A stretch of DNA of 64,000 bases. Origin: Haloparvum alkalitolerans. Lineage in GTDB: Archaea; Halobacteriota; Halobacteria; Halobacteriales; Haloferacaceae. Positions 1 to 10,898 of this stretch are shown here, piece after piece. How positions within the stretch are numbered: position 1 is the stretch's first letter; every line of letters starts with the position of its first letter. Both the position numbers and the translations under genes were made by a program. Location: NCBI RefSeq assembly GCF_050122995.1, contig NZ_JBNLIA010000012.1, positions 128,447-192,446 on the forward strand, written 5' to 3'. The notes below the pieces were generated by a model. The model was not told where the DNA came from and ran no database searches. It saw only the letters and a program-made list of their open reading frames with translations.

Positions 1-17
1 ACCGCGAACGGTCGCGT

Positions 18-668
18 ATGAAGCTGATCGCCTTCGACTTCGACGGGACCCTCTCGGACTCGGAGATGACGGTCCTGCTCGCGGAGCGGGCCGGCGTGGC
101 CGACGAGGTGGCCGACATCACCGAGCGGGCGATGAACGACGAGTTGAGCTACGCGGAGAGCCTCTACCGGCGCGCGGAACTGCTGCAGGGGCTCTCCGCC
201 GCGGACGTGGAGGCGGCGTTCGACGAGGTGCGGATCCGCCCCGGCGCGGCCGCCCTCATCGAGCGCCTGCAGGCGGAGGGCCACCACGTCGCGGTGCTCA
301 CCGGCGGCTTCGAGCGCGGGGTCGCCGCGGCGCTCGAAAAGGAGGGAGTCGAAGTCGACACCATCGTCGCGAACCGGCTCCCGACGGACGCCGCGGGCGC
401 GCTGACCGGCGAGGCGGACGGACCGCTCATCGAGGGGACGAAGGACGACGCGCTCGCGGACCTGTCCGACGAGGTGGGCGTGCCGCTGGCGTCGACGGTC
501 GCGGTCGGCGACGGCGCCAACGACCTCCCGATGCTGGAGGTCGCCGGGCTGTCCGTCGGGTTCGCGCCGAAGCGGGCGGTCCGACCAGTGTGTGACGCGG
601 TCGTCGCCTCCATGTTCCGGCTCGGCAAGGTGTTCGAGGGGTACCGAGTGCTTCCGAAAGAGGACTGA
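18..668 (+). CDS. serB: Phosphoserine phosphatase (HAD family)
   Basis: HAD-superfamily phosphatase of 216 aa, expected to remove phosphate from phosphoserine in the last step of serine synthesis, in the cytoplasm. The DxD nucleophile motif is in FDFDGTLSD (Asp7 and Asp9), the Thr/Ser motif is in the LTGG stretch near residue 97, and the Mg-binding loop GDGANDLP is near 164-171. The short helical cap between residues 15 and 75 fits SerB. The ATG lies 17 bases from the window edge, so the promoter is not visible. It converges on uvrA across a repeat-filled gap. Family assignment is firm; exact substrate is inferred. Confidence 0.85.
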   Translation: MKLIAFDFDGTLSDSEMTVLLAERAGVADEVADITERAMNDELSYAESLYRRAELLQGLSAADVEAAFDEVRIRPGAAALIERLQAEGHHVAVLTGGFERGVAAALEKEGVEVDTIVANRLPTDAAGALTGEADGPLIEGTKDDALADLSDEVGVPLASTVAVGDGANDLPMLEVAGLSVGFAPKRAVRPVCDAVVASMFRLGKVFEGYRVLPKED

Positions 669-769
669 TCGTACTCATGCGCCGACTTCTCGGTCGGGGC
701 GTCTCGAACGAGAAACCCTGGAGTCGTGACCTTCCGAACAGCAGCGTTTAGAAATCTTCAGTTGGCTCT

Positions 770-1412
770 CCATGCTACGGATCTGGATCTACTGCTGATC
801 CTGCTGCTCGGGACAGCAATACCCAGAAAGCCCCAGCCGGCTCGGCCGGCCGCGTACCGGCAGACGGTCCGGGCTGCCCGCAGTCGCGGGCTGCCGGGCT
901 GCGACTGCCGTCGTCCCGCTCGGCGAACTCGCGGGACCCTCACTGCGCGCTCGCGCTTCTCCGCAACGCCCAGCGCGAGTGCTTGCGTCGTCCGGGCGGG
1001 ACCGAGCCGGCTGCCCCTTTCAGACCCACCCACAGCACCGCTCCGCCACCCACCGCACCGCTCCGCCCCCCACCGCACCGCTCCGCCCCGCCCCGCACCG
1101 CCCCGCCCCGCACCGCTCCGCCCCGCACCGCTCCGCCCCGCTCCGCCCCCCACCGCACCGCTCCGCCCCGCCCCGCACCGCTCCGCCCCGCACCGCTCCG
1201 CCCCGCTCCGCCCCGCCCCGCCCCGCACCGCAACTGCACAGCAGCCTCTCACCTCCCCAGCCTCGGCCGCGGGCCGGCCGCGAAACCGCAACGCAGGCGG
1301 CCGCCCCGCGACCTCCCTCGCGCGCGTTTCTCACGCGCGCCGACAGCACCGCACCGCAGTCGTCCGGACGTTTTTCAGCGATCGGGCACGACTCCCGCCG
1401 TGAGTGCAGTTC
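770..1412 (-). repeat. Family 1 dispersed element, copy 1
   Basis: Long non-coding repeat between convergent serB and uvrA. Read on the plus strand it has ordered modules: A, a TGCTG/CAGCA hairpin followed by AAGCCCCAGCCGGCTCG (about 803-852); B, GGTCCGGGCTGCC then CTGCCGGGCTGCGAC (868-905); C, a GCCGGCTGCCCCTTTCAG motif (1007-1024); D, irregular CACCGCTCCGCCCC tandem repeats (1037-1230); E, a CCTCCCCAGCCTCG motif (1251-1266); F, a GCGCGCG hairpin (1320-1341); and G, ending CCCGCCGTGAGTGCAGT (to 1410). The same modules recur at 22,432, 52,738 and the right edge. Open frames across it are low-complexity artefacts. The strand given is that of the gene whose 3' end it follows (uvrA). Confidence 0.8.
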
Positions 1413-1508
1413 GATTGCGCCGAATCCGCGTGCGTCGCCTCGCCGGCTGTCGAGATGCGGGTTCTGCGGGCTGGCTCGCGTTGGACTGACTCTCGGCGTG
1501 GAGCCCGA

Positions 1509-4511
<3,003 letters not shown>

Positions 4512-4984
4512 GTGTCGTGTGCCACCGGCCTCACGGTGTTCGGTGTCGTTGATAGCCGAGTCATTCGATACGAAATTCTGGGTCCGAGGACACTTATCCT
4601 CCCGGTTGTGCGGGCAGCCGGTGGAGCGAGCGGGACCGGCAACCGACTCGCGTGCCGCACGGATCCCCGGGTGAGCGACGGGCACGACGACCCGACCGTT
4701 CGATCCGCCATTCGTCCGCGGATGGCGGGCTCCCGGAACGGCGGAGTGAGAGGGGGTGCGCTCGATCCAAACACGCGCGGTCATGTCAGGAATGTTCTAT
4801 TCGTGTTTCCGGTGTGTTTCGACCGGACCGTCGTGTCTCGGCGCTCATGTGACGGGCATGAATGTACTGAGGCGCACGTTCGGGGACGCCGAGAACGTCC
4901 CGGACGAACACCCGGATTTTCGGCCACCCTAAAATATCTGAGTGCTGACAACATTTATTGCCCTGCTGGACGAACGTACACGGT
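4512..4984. other. Divergent uvrA/dpsA intergenic region
   Basis: About 470 bases without a convincing gene, holding the divergent promoters of uvrA and the first dps gene. A small inverted repeat TTCGATACGAA (4564-4574) lies about 55 bases before the uvrA start. On the dps side, an AT-rich stretch CCTAAAATATC (about 4929-4939) is followed by a likely TATA box, TTTATTG (about 4952-4958), about 30 bases before the ATG. That spacing suggests a leaderless transcript. The CCTAAA string resembles one half of the iron operator at 6886-6901, but no second half was found. Confidence 0.5.
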
Positions 4985-5530
4985 ATGAGTACCGAGAAAC
5001 AGGTCCGGCACAGAGCGGGCACCGTCGAGGAGAACTCGCTGAAGATCGACCGGGGGAAGGCCGAACAGATAGTCGAAGCGCTGAACACCGACCTCGCAGC
5101 GACGTACGTGCTCTACCACCAGCTACGAAAGCACCACTGGAACGTCGAGGGAGCGGAGTTCGAGCAGCTTCACGACTGGTTCGGCGACGCCGCCGAGGAC
5201 GCTGAGGACAACGCCGACGACCTCGCCGAGCGCGTCCAGGCGCTCGGCGGCGTCCCGGTCAGCGGCCTTCGCTCGCTCGCGGACCACGCTCCCGTCGAGT
5301 CCGAGAGCGACGACGTCTACGACGTCCGGACGTCGATGGCGAACGACCTCCAACTGTACCAGGACGTCATCGAGAGCGTCCGCGAACACGTCGCGCTGGC
5401 GGAGGACCTCGGTGATTACGCGACGAGCGAACTGCTTCGAGACGTCCTCGAGGACCTCGAGGACGACGCACACGAGGCCCATCACTTCCTCGAAGACGAC
5501 ACGCTCGTTCTCGAAGACGCCACTCACTGA
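4985..5530 (+). CDS. dpsA: Dps family ferritin-like protein DpsA
   Basis: Dps/ferritin-like protein of 181 aa that oxidises and stores iron in a dodecamer and protects DNA. It closely resembles the Halobacterium DpsA pattern (KHHWNVEGAEF, AERVQALGGVP, LEDDAH). The intersubunit ferroxidase ligands are all present: His51 in HHWN, His63 in QLHDW, Asp78 and Glu82 in DDLAERV. The frame runs upstream to 4958; the ATG at 4985 is chosen because it gives the usual MSTEKQ-type N-terminus. It is first of three tandem paralogues, 10 bases before the next start, so co-transcription is likely. Confidence 0.95.
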   Translation: MSTEKQVRHRAGTVEENSLKIDRGKAEQIVEALNTDLAATYVLYHQLRKHHWNVEGAEFEQLHDWFGDAAEDAEDNADDLAERVQALGGVPVSGLRSLADHAPVESESDDVYDVRTSMANDLQLYQDVIESVREHVALAEDLGDYATSELLRDVLEDLEDDAHEAHHFLEDDTLVLEDATH

Positions 5531-5540
5531 GGTTGAGAGG

Positions 5541-6116
5541 ATGACGAAGCGACAGATCGGCCTGGTCCGAGAGCCCGAGACCGGCGATCGTCGACAGGAC
5601 TGGGACACCGTCGAGGCGAACTCGCTCCGGATCGACCGCGACGACGCAGTCGAGATCGTCGACCTCCTACGGGTCGACCACGCGGGCACGTTCAACCTGT
5701 TTTACCTCCTCCGGAAGCACTACTGGACGGCCGAAGGAGCCGAGTTCCACGAGGTCGCCGACTTCTTGGCGGACGCGTACAGGCGCGTTCGCGAGATCAA
5801 CGACGACATCGCGGTCCGAATCGTCGAACTCGGCGGCGTGCCGCCCAACACGCCGCCGACGATCCAGGAACACGCCGAGGTCCACCTCGAGGCGGAGGAC
5901 CTCTACGACCTGCGAGCGTCGCTCGAGGGCGACCTCGAGGGCTACGCCACCCTCGTCGCGACCATGCGCGACCACGTGAGGGCCGTCGAAGCCCTGGGTG
6001 ATACGGGTACCGGAGAGCGACTCCGTGACCACCTCGAGGCGCTCGAGGACGACGCCCACGAGATCGAACAGCTGCTCGCGGACGATACGCTCGTGCTGGA
6101 GGAGGCGCGCAACTGA
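5541..6116 (+). CDS. Dps paralogue without ferroxidase residues (1)
   Basis: Dps-family fold of 191 aa, clearly homologous to the preceding gene along its length (VEANSLRID, LRKHYWTAEGAEF, LEDDAHEIEQ, ADDTLVLEE). Three of the four ferroxidase positions are changed: Tyr61 for the HW histidine, Ala73 for the second histidine and Val92 for the glutamate; only Asp88 remains. It should not form the normal di-iron site, so a structural or regulatory role, perhaps in mixed shells with DpsA, is inferred. The start at 5541 follows GAGAGG directly. Two bases separate its stop from the third paralogue. Confidence 0.85.
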   Translation: MTKRQIGLVREPETGDRRQDWDTVEANSLRIDRDDAVEIVDLLRVDHAGTFNLFYLLRKHYWTAEGAEFHEVADFLADAYRRVREINDDIAVRIVELGGVPPNTPPTIQEHAEVHLEAEDLYDLRASLEGDLEGYATLVATMRDHVRAVEALGDTGTGERLRDHLEALEDDAHEIEQLLADDTLVLEEARN

Positions 6117-6118
6117 CC

Positions 6119-6688
6119 ATGGCGAAGACCCCACACCTCCGAAAACCGGCCGACGGCCGCGTTCGGCGGAACTGGGACGAGGTCGTCGAGAACGACCTCC
6201 GCCTCCACCGGGAGGCGGCCGAACGGATCGTGGAGGCGCTGAACAGCGAGCTCTCGGGCCTGTACATCCTGTTCAACCAGGTCCGGAAACACTACTGGCT
6301 CGTCGAGGGAGCCAACTCGAGGGAGGTCGGTGAGTTCCTCGCGGGCGCGACCGACCGCCTCTCGGAGATGACCGACGACCTCGCGATCCGGGTCCACGCG
6401 CTGGGGGGCGTCCCGGTCTGTGGTCCGATGGGCATCCGGCAGCACGCCCCGATACACATCGAAGCGCCACACCACTACGACGTGCGGTCCTCGCTCGGTC
6501 GCGACCTCGAGGGCTACGCCGAACTCGCGGTACAGTTCCGCGAACACATCGGACTCGCCGAAGAGCTGAACGACCCGACGACCGGCGAGCTCCTGCGCGA
6601 GCACAGCAAGACGATCGAGAAGGACGCCCACACGATCGAGCGATATCTCGCCGACGACACGCTCGTTCGAAGAGACGCGCTTCAGTAA
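6119..6688 (+). CDS. Dps paralogue without ferroxidase residues (2)
   Basis: Third tandem Dps-family protein, 189 aa. The helix pattern is kept (VRKHYWLVEGAN, DDLAIRVHALGGVP, IEKDAHTIERYL, ADDTLVRRD). The ferroxidase site is degenerate at the same positions as in the second paralogue: Tyr59, Gly71 and Ile90 replace His, His and Glu, leaving Asp86. That both paralogues share HYW instead of HHW suggests they come from one non-catalytic ancestor rather than from two recent decays. It probably belongs to the dps operon. Confidence 0.85.
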   Translation: MAKTPHLRKPADGRVRRNWDEVVENDLRLHREAAERIVEALNSELSGLYILFNQVRKHYWLVEGANSREVGEFLAGATDRLSEMTDDLAIRVHALGGVPVCGPMGIRQHAPIHIEAPHHYDVRSSLGRDLEGYAELAVQFREHIGLAEELNDPTTGELLREHSKTIEKDAHTIERYLADDTLVRRDALQ

Positions 6689-6691
6689 CCC

Positions 6692-6877
6692 CTACTCCGG
6701 CGGCGACACGGTCGTATCGGTCGCGATCCAGCCGTCGGTGTTGCCCGGTTCAGTGAGGACCGTTCGCCCCACGTTGAGTTCGTAGGCGTTCAGTTCGGGG
6801 GATTCGTCGACTGGGCCGCCTCCGACGGGCTCGCTCCCGGCGCCGGCGTCCGACGGCCGGCTGCGTGACGTGGTCAT
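6692..6877 (-). CDS. Small haloarchaeal protein under iron-type operator
   Basis: 61-aa acidic protein convergent with the dps genes. The N-terminal half is low complexity; the C-terminal half (NAYELNVGRTVLTEP, TDGWIATDTTVS) resembles small halophilic proteins with a Tyr...Val...Trp-Ile-Ser/Ala pattern, for which no function is known to me. No signal peptide, membrane segment or metal-binding cysteines are seen. The reason to trust it as a gene is the regulatory context: a perfect dyad TTTAGG-N4-CCTAAA sits 9-24 bases before the ATG, and a T-rich box lies just behind. Confidence 0.6.
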   Translation of the reverse strand: MTTSRSRPSDAGAGSEPVGGGPVDESPELNAYELNVGRTVLTEPGNTDGWIATDTTVSPPE

Positions 6878-6885
6878 CGAATGTG

Positions 6886-6901
6886 TTTAGGTATGCCTAA
6901 A
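6886..6901 (-). promoter_or_regulatory. DtxR/SirR-type iron operator
   Basis: Perfect 6-base inverted repeat TTTAGG TATG CCTAAA. The core TTAGG...CCTAA is characteristic of DtxR-family metalloregulators, which in haloarchaea (SirR, Idr) respond to Fe or Mn. It lies between a T-rich likely TATA region (TTTTGTTTTTAGG on the minus strand) and the ATG of the 61-aa gene, where bound repressor would block transcription. The next gene on the plus strand starts more than 300 bases away and is less likely to be the target. Confidence 0.7.
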
Positions 6902-7218
6902 AACAAAAGCGTTCGCATCGGAGCCAGGTTGTCCTGAACGCGTCGTCGGTGTGGGACACGAACGGGTCGCACAGGAGTGCTCGAAAGGGGCGTCGGAACC
7001 GATACGGCGTCCACCCCACGGGATTTGGGTACCGTCCACGGAACGAGTGGTCGCCGCGGCCTGGAGCTACGTGGACGACGCCGAGGGGATCCCGGGTGGC
7101 TCTCCTTCCCGATGAACGCGAGGCGCGGATTCACGGAAGCCTCACGCCTGCTCGCGTCCGCCGAGCGTCAGACGCCGACGGGGACGTTTTTTACGTTCGG
7201 ACCGCGCACACCCTACAA
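6902..7218. other. Intergenic region before the DUF7093-like gene
   Basis: About 320 bases with only weak open frames. The one clear signal is a T-run, GACGTTTTTTACG (about 7182-7195), 25-35 bases before the chosen ATG at 7219. It would serve as the TATA-like element of a leaderless transcript. Nothing else recognisable was seen. Confidence 0.4.
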
Positions 7219-8529
7219 ATGGGACTCAGGTGTCTGCTCGGGCACGACTTCGGTGAACCCGAACTCGAGCGCGAGCGCGAGGAGGAGGGCGACGAGGTCG
7301 TCATCACGGTCCGCGAGGTGAAGACCTGCGACCGCTGCGGTGAGCAGCAGGTCGTCAGCGAGAACAAGGAGGTCACCTCGATCGAACAGCTCGCCGACGC
7401 CGCCGACACGGCGGCCGACGCGCCCGCGGACGCGACCGACGCCGAACCGGCCGAGCCGGCCGTGTCGAGCGGCGACGCCGAGCCCGCCGAGCCGGAGGCC
7501 GCCGTCGCCGAGGCCGAGGAGCCCGTCCAGCCGGACGAGCCGGGCGCCGAGCCCTCGGTGGAGCCGTCCCCCGCGGATGCGGAAGTCGAGGACGAGGACG
7601 ACGCCGTCTTCATCGACGAGGGGCCCGACGGGGCCGATGAGCCGGAGACCGTGGACGGACCCGCACCGGACCTGAGCGGCATCGAGAACGAGCCCGCGGA
7701 CGCCGACGCGCCCGCCGCCGGGGCGGACGCCGGCGGAGCAAGCCGCGCGTCCGATCCCGAGACCGACTCGGCGCCCCGGAACGCGGACGAAGAAGACGCG
7801 GAGATCCTCGACGATAGTCCCGGTGGGCAGCGACAGGACCCCCACGTCGACGCCGAGCCGGACGCGGCTGGCGCGACCGGCCACGGCGACTGGCCCGATG
7901 CCGGCCCGGGCGGGGACGCCGAGAGCGGCGACGAGGTCGACGCCGAGAGCGACGACGGCGTCATCCTCGACGAGGAGCCCGACACCGACCCCGAGCGCGA
8001 GTACGGCGAATGGCCGGAGCCGGACGAGGAGGCCGAGGCGGCCGCCGACGAGCCCACCCCGTGGCCCGAACACCGCGGCGACGACGAGGGGTACGACGCG
8101 ACCGTCGACGAGGGCGAAAGCGAGGAGGCCGGCGTCAGCTTCGGTGGCGGGCTCACCCCCGAGGTGGACGACGACGCGGTCGACAGCGAGGCGGTCGACG
8201 ACGACGCGGAGTTCATCGAGAACGAGCCGACGGAGCCGACGCCGGAGCCTGCGGCGGACCGAGAGCCGACCGACGGAGCGGGGGCGACCGACGCGGACGC
8301 AACGGGCGACGCCGCCGCAACCGGCCCCGCGGACGGCGCGACGCCCTCGACCGGTCGGGACTTCACCGATACGGAAGGCGCCGAACTCACGACGACGATG
8401 AACGAGGCGGACACCGAGTACTACTGTCCGGAGTGCGGCATGAGCCGGCCGGCCGACGGGAACTCGATCCGCGCGGGCGACAGCTGTCCGGAGTGCAAGG
8501 TCGGCTACATCTCCGAGCGCCAGCTGTGA
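7219..8529 (+). CDS. Acidic zinc-ribbon protein (DUF7093-like)
   Basis: 436-aa haloarchaeal protein of unknown function. The N-terminal part (MGLRCLLGHDFGEPE, then a CDRCG zinc knuckle near 37-41) matches a family I recall as DUF7093. The middle, about residues 60-390, is a low-complexity linker of Ala, Asp, Glu and Pro with repeated short D/E-E-P motifs. The C-terminus is a zinc ribbon with YYCPECGMS and SCPECKVGY. The frame is open upstream to 6949; the ATG at 7219 is chosen because the conserved MGLRC begins there and a T-rich promoter element lies just upstream. Soluble; possible nucleic-acid or protein binding is only inferred. Confidence 0.75.
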   Translation: MGLRCLLGHDFGEPELEREREEEGDEVVITVREVKTCDRCGEQQVVSENKEVTSIEQLADAADTAADAPADATDAEPAEPAVSSGDAEPAEPEAAVAEAEEPVQPDEPGAEPSVEPSPADAEVEDEDDAVFIDEGPDGADEPETVDGPAPDLSGIENEPADADAPAAGADAGGASRASDPETDSAPRNADEEDAEILDDSPGGQRQDPHVDAEPDAAGATGHGDWPDAGPGGDAESGDEVDAESDDGVILDEEPDTDPEREYGEWPEPDEEAEAAADEPTPWPEHRGDDEGYDATVDEGESEEAGVSFGGGLTPEVDDDAVDSEAVDDDAEFIENEPTEPTPEPAADREPTDGAGATDADATGDAAATGPADGATPSTGRDFTDTEGAELTTTMNEADTEYYCPECGMSRPADGNSIRAGDSCPECKVGYISERQL

Positions 8530-8611
8530 CGCCGCCGATGTGGCCCGGCGCTCCCCTCCGGCCGCCCCGCTGACGAAACAGGTTTACCGTCCCCTGCCGA
8601 ACGCGTTGCCA

Positions 8612-8995
8612 ATGAAGGAGTACAAGATGCGACGCGGCGAGCATCTGGACGACCGGATGCCCGACCTGAAAGCCTCCATCGAGGAGTACTTCGGCGAAGT
8701 GACCGGCACCGAGGAGACGAACGGCCAGGAGCTGTACGTCGTCGAGGACCCCGACAACCCCGTCTTCGAGCGCATCCTCGCGGGCGCCGCCGAGTACAGC
8801 GGCAAGAAGGACAAGCTGATGGTCCACTTCGAGGAGCGCGACGCCGAAGACGTCATCGCCGAGGGCAACGCCGACGCCGCCGCCGACGCGGTCGACGCCA
8901 AGAACGACTTCCTGCTCGAAGCGACCGGCCGCGACGCCAAGTCCCGCCGCGACTCCATGAAGCGCGCCGTCGAGGACGAAGCGCCGGATTACTAA
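8612..8995 (+). CDS. DUF5611 family protein
   Basis: 127-aa conserved archaeal protein without known function (MKEYKMRRGEHLDDR, VEDPDNPVFERI, DKLMVHFEERDAE). I recognise it as DUF5611 with moderate confidence. It is soluble, acidic, and ends in a charged helix. The frame is open from 8540, but the conserved start is MKEYKMRRG at 8612. The family 2 structured element begins at the first base after its stop codon. Confidence 0.75.
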   Translation: MKEYKMRRGEHLDDRMPDLKASIEEYFGEVTGTEETNGQELYVVEDPDNPVFERILAGAAEYSGKKDKLMVHFEERDAEDVIAEGNADAAADAVDAKNDFLLEATGRDAKSRRDSMKRAVEDEAPDY

Positions 8996-9122
8996 CGACC
9001 TTTTTCTGCGTCGGGTTCGCGCGGCGCAGGCGCCGCGCTCACCCATCCTTGAAAAATGTCGATCAAAAAGGGGCCGCGGTCGGCGCTGCGGGCGCTGCGC
9101 GCCCTCGCGCCGCCGCGGTACC
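8996..9122 (+). repeat. Family 2 structured 3' element, copy 1
   Basis: Begins at the base after the DUF5611 stop. Three hairpins are visible: P1, CGAC/GTCG around a T5 loop (8996-9013); P2, GCGCGGCG/CGCCGCGC (9019-9038); P3, nested CCGCGG, CGGCGC and GGGCGC arms with their complements around a TGC loop (9074-9118). Between P2 and P3 is the invariant string GAAAAATGTCGATCAAAAAG. The T-run close after the stop would also act as an archaeal terminator. Copies recur at 45,330, 45,482 and 57,048 (minus). The short frame MSIKKGPRSALRALRAL across it is an artefact shared by the copies. Confidence 0.8.
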
Positions 9123-9129
9123 TCGCGCT

Positions 9130-9240
9130 TGACCGCATCAGCACTGCATCAGCACCGCCACCGCACCAGCACCGCCACCGCACCAGCACCGCCACCGCAC
9201 CAGCACCGCTACCGCACCAGCGCCGCCACCGCGACAGCGG
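9130..9240 (+). repeat. 17-bp tandem repeat linked to family 2 copy 1
   Basis: About five units of a 17-base CAGCACCGCCACCGCAC repeat directly downstream of P3, the outer units diverged. Seventeen is not a multiple of three, so it is not a coding repeat. The remaining bases up to 9367 hold nothing recognisable. Confidence 0.75.
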
Positions 9241-9367
9241 TTACAGAAAACGCCACAGCGCCGCGGCCGCTGACAGAAAACCCTTCACAGCGCCTCGACC
9301 TGCGACAGAAATTTCGGTGACACCGCCGCCGTGGAGCGGAAAACGTGTCTGGGTCGCCGCGGTGTGC

Positions 9368-10897
9368 TCAGAGCGCGTTTTCGAGGGCGCTCGCGACCGC
9401 CCGCGCTTTTTCGGCCAGTTCGGTCGGGACGTCGCCGGCCGCGACCGCGGCGTCGAGCTCGTCGTCGTCCACGCGCCGGACGGTGCCGTCGGCCTCCTTC
9501 ACCACGTCGACGTGGAGGTCGACGTACCGGATCGCGTCCGGAAACGCCTCGACCGGCGTACAGACGTTGACGTAGGTCCCCTTCGTGGCCCCCTCCGCGT
9601 CGCGGTAGACCGTCGGGTACCACCACCGGCCCTCCTTGAACGAGGTGTGCGCCGTGTCGCCCGCCTCCCGGCGCGCGTCGAGTTCGTCGTAGCTCCCGCC
9701 GGGCGTCATCTCCCGGCGCACCGACACCGACCCGCCCGGCTCGACCTCCGTGACGGTGCCCTCTCCGAGAACGATCCGGTGGCCCGCGGGCTTGCCGTGC
9801 TCGATGCGGACGGCGTCGCCCTCGTGGGGACCGAACTGCTCGGTCACCACGTCGAAGGGGAACGCCGCCTCCGGGTCCTCGCCCGGCGTGGGCTCCGTCA
9901 GCGCCTCCGCGAAGTCGACGCCCGCGCGAGCGCTCGCGGACCCGGCCTTGATCCGGTGGTGGCCGGGCATCGTGGGCGCGACCGCGCCGCGCTCGCGGTC
10001 GAGCGCGAACCGCGACTCGCGGCCGAACCAGACCCACGCGCCGGCCCGCGGCGCGACGAGGCGACCCGGCTCGCCAACGGGGTCGTCGGTCGCGTCCCGC
10101 ACCGCCTCCGCGCGGTCGACGGCGCTATCGAGCGCCTCTCGAAGCGCGTCCATCCCGGCGTCGACCGCGGGAGCGTGCCAGACGATCCCCCAGTCGTCGG
10201 GCGGATGGAGGTCCAGCAGGTCGGCCATGCCGGCGAGTTCGCGGCCCGCGGCCTCGTCGTACGACTCCACGCGCGTCCCGCCGCCGGGGACCAGCGAGGC
10301 GAGCTCGCCGACGACCCTGATCTCGGCGTCGAGCTCCGGCCGGTCGTCGTCCCACGGCGCCGTCGCCTCGCGGACCTGCACCCGCACCGCGTCCCCGACC
10401 TCGACGCGGTCGTCGACGTTGCCGTAGGGGAGGTACCCCTCGACGGTCGCTCCCCGACCCTCTGCCCCGACCGCCGCCCCGAGGTCGACGAGAGCGCCGC
10501 CGCCGAGAGCCTCGGTTACCTCGCCGTCGAAGACCGCGCCCTCGGGCGCGGGGTCCGTCCACGCCAGCGCGTCGCGAGCGACCCCCCCAAGCCGGCCGGT
10601 GACCGCCTCGACCGCCGCGGGATCGCCGGCGACGCCGACGCCCTGCCGGTCGTCCGTGGTGGCGACCTCGACCGCCGGCGCGCCGCCTTCCTGAACCCGG
10701 TCGGCCAGCGGGGTCCCCGCGAACCGCCGCCGGATGGGCGGCGAGGCGTCGACCGCGTCGTGGCCGGCGTCGGCCAGCAGCCGCGTGAGCGCCGTGGCGT
10801 AGATGCCGCGGACGCGGACCGGCGGCGTCGCGAGGGCTGTCTCCCCGTCACCCCCGTCGTCGGTCGAAGCGTCCGCGGCGGCGTCCTCACCCGGCAC
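9368..10897 (-). CDS. FAU-1-like RNA-binding ribonuclease (RNase E/G-like)
   Basis: 509-aa protein with the layout of archaeal FAU-1/AU-1, an RNA-binding protein reported to act on AU-rich RNA and pre-rRNA. It has an S1-like beta barrel (about 130-200, GYLPYGNVDDRVEVGDAV) and a C-terminal DUF402 domain (about 350-480, SFKEGRWWYPTVYRD, YVDLHVDVV). The start is GTG at 10897, one base after the stop of the upstream gene, so the two are translationally close and probably one operon. Function is taken from the family. Confidence 0.8.
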   Translation of the reverse strand: MPGEDAAADASTDDGGDGETALATPPVRVRGIYATALTRLLADAGHDAVDASPPIRRRFAGTPLADRVQEGGAPAVEVATTDDRQGVGVAGDPAAVEAVTGRLGGVARDALAWTDPAPEGAVFDGEVTEALGGGALVDLGAAVGAEGRGATVEGYLPYGNVDDRVEVGDAVRVQVREATAPWDDDRPELDAEIRVVGELASLVPGGGTRVESYDEAAGRELAGMADLLDLHPPDDWGIVWHAPAVDAGMDALREALDSAVDRAEAVRDATDDPVGEPGRLVAPRAGAWVWFGRESRFALDRERGAVAPTMPGHHRIKAGSASARAGVDFAEALTEPTPGEDPEAAFPFDVVTEQFGPHEGDAVRIEHGKPAGHRIVLGEGTVTEVEPGGSVSVRREMTPGGSYDELDARREAGDTAHTSFKEGRWWYPTVYRDAEGATKGTYVNVCTPVEAFPDAIRYVDLHVDVVKEADGTVRRVDDDELDAAVAAGDVPTELAEKARAVASALENAL

Positions 10898-10898
10898 G

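Noticed and set aside
1037..1230. CRISPR array
   Set aside because: Repeats are short, contiguous and without unique spacers. The CTTTCAGTCCCACCCAC string in family 1 looks like a CRISPR-handle complement but is single per copy, and there are no cas genes.
726..1403. Arg/Pro-rich and Gly/Ala-rich frames in the family 1 repeat
   Set aside because: They are translations of short tandem repeats in all frames and both strands; copies do not preserve a frame.
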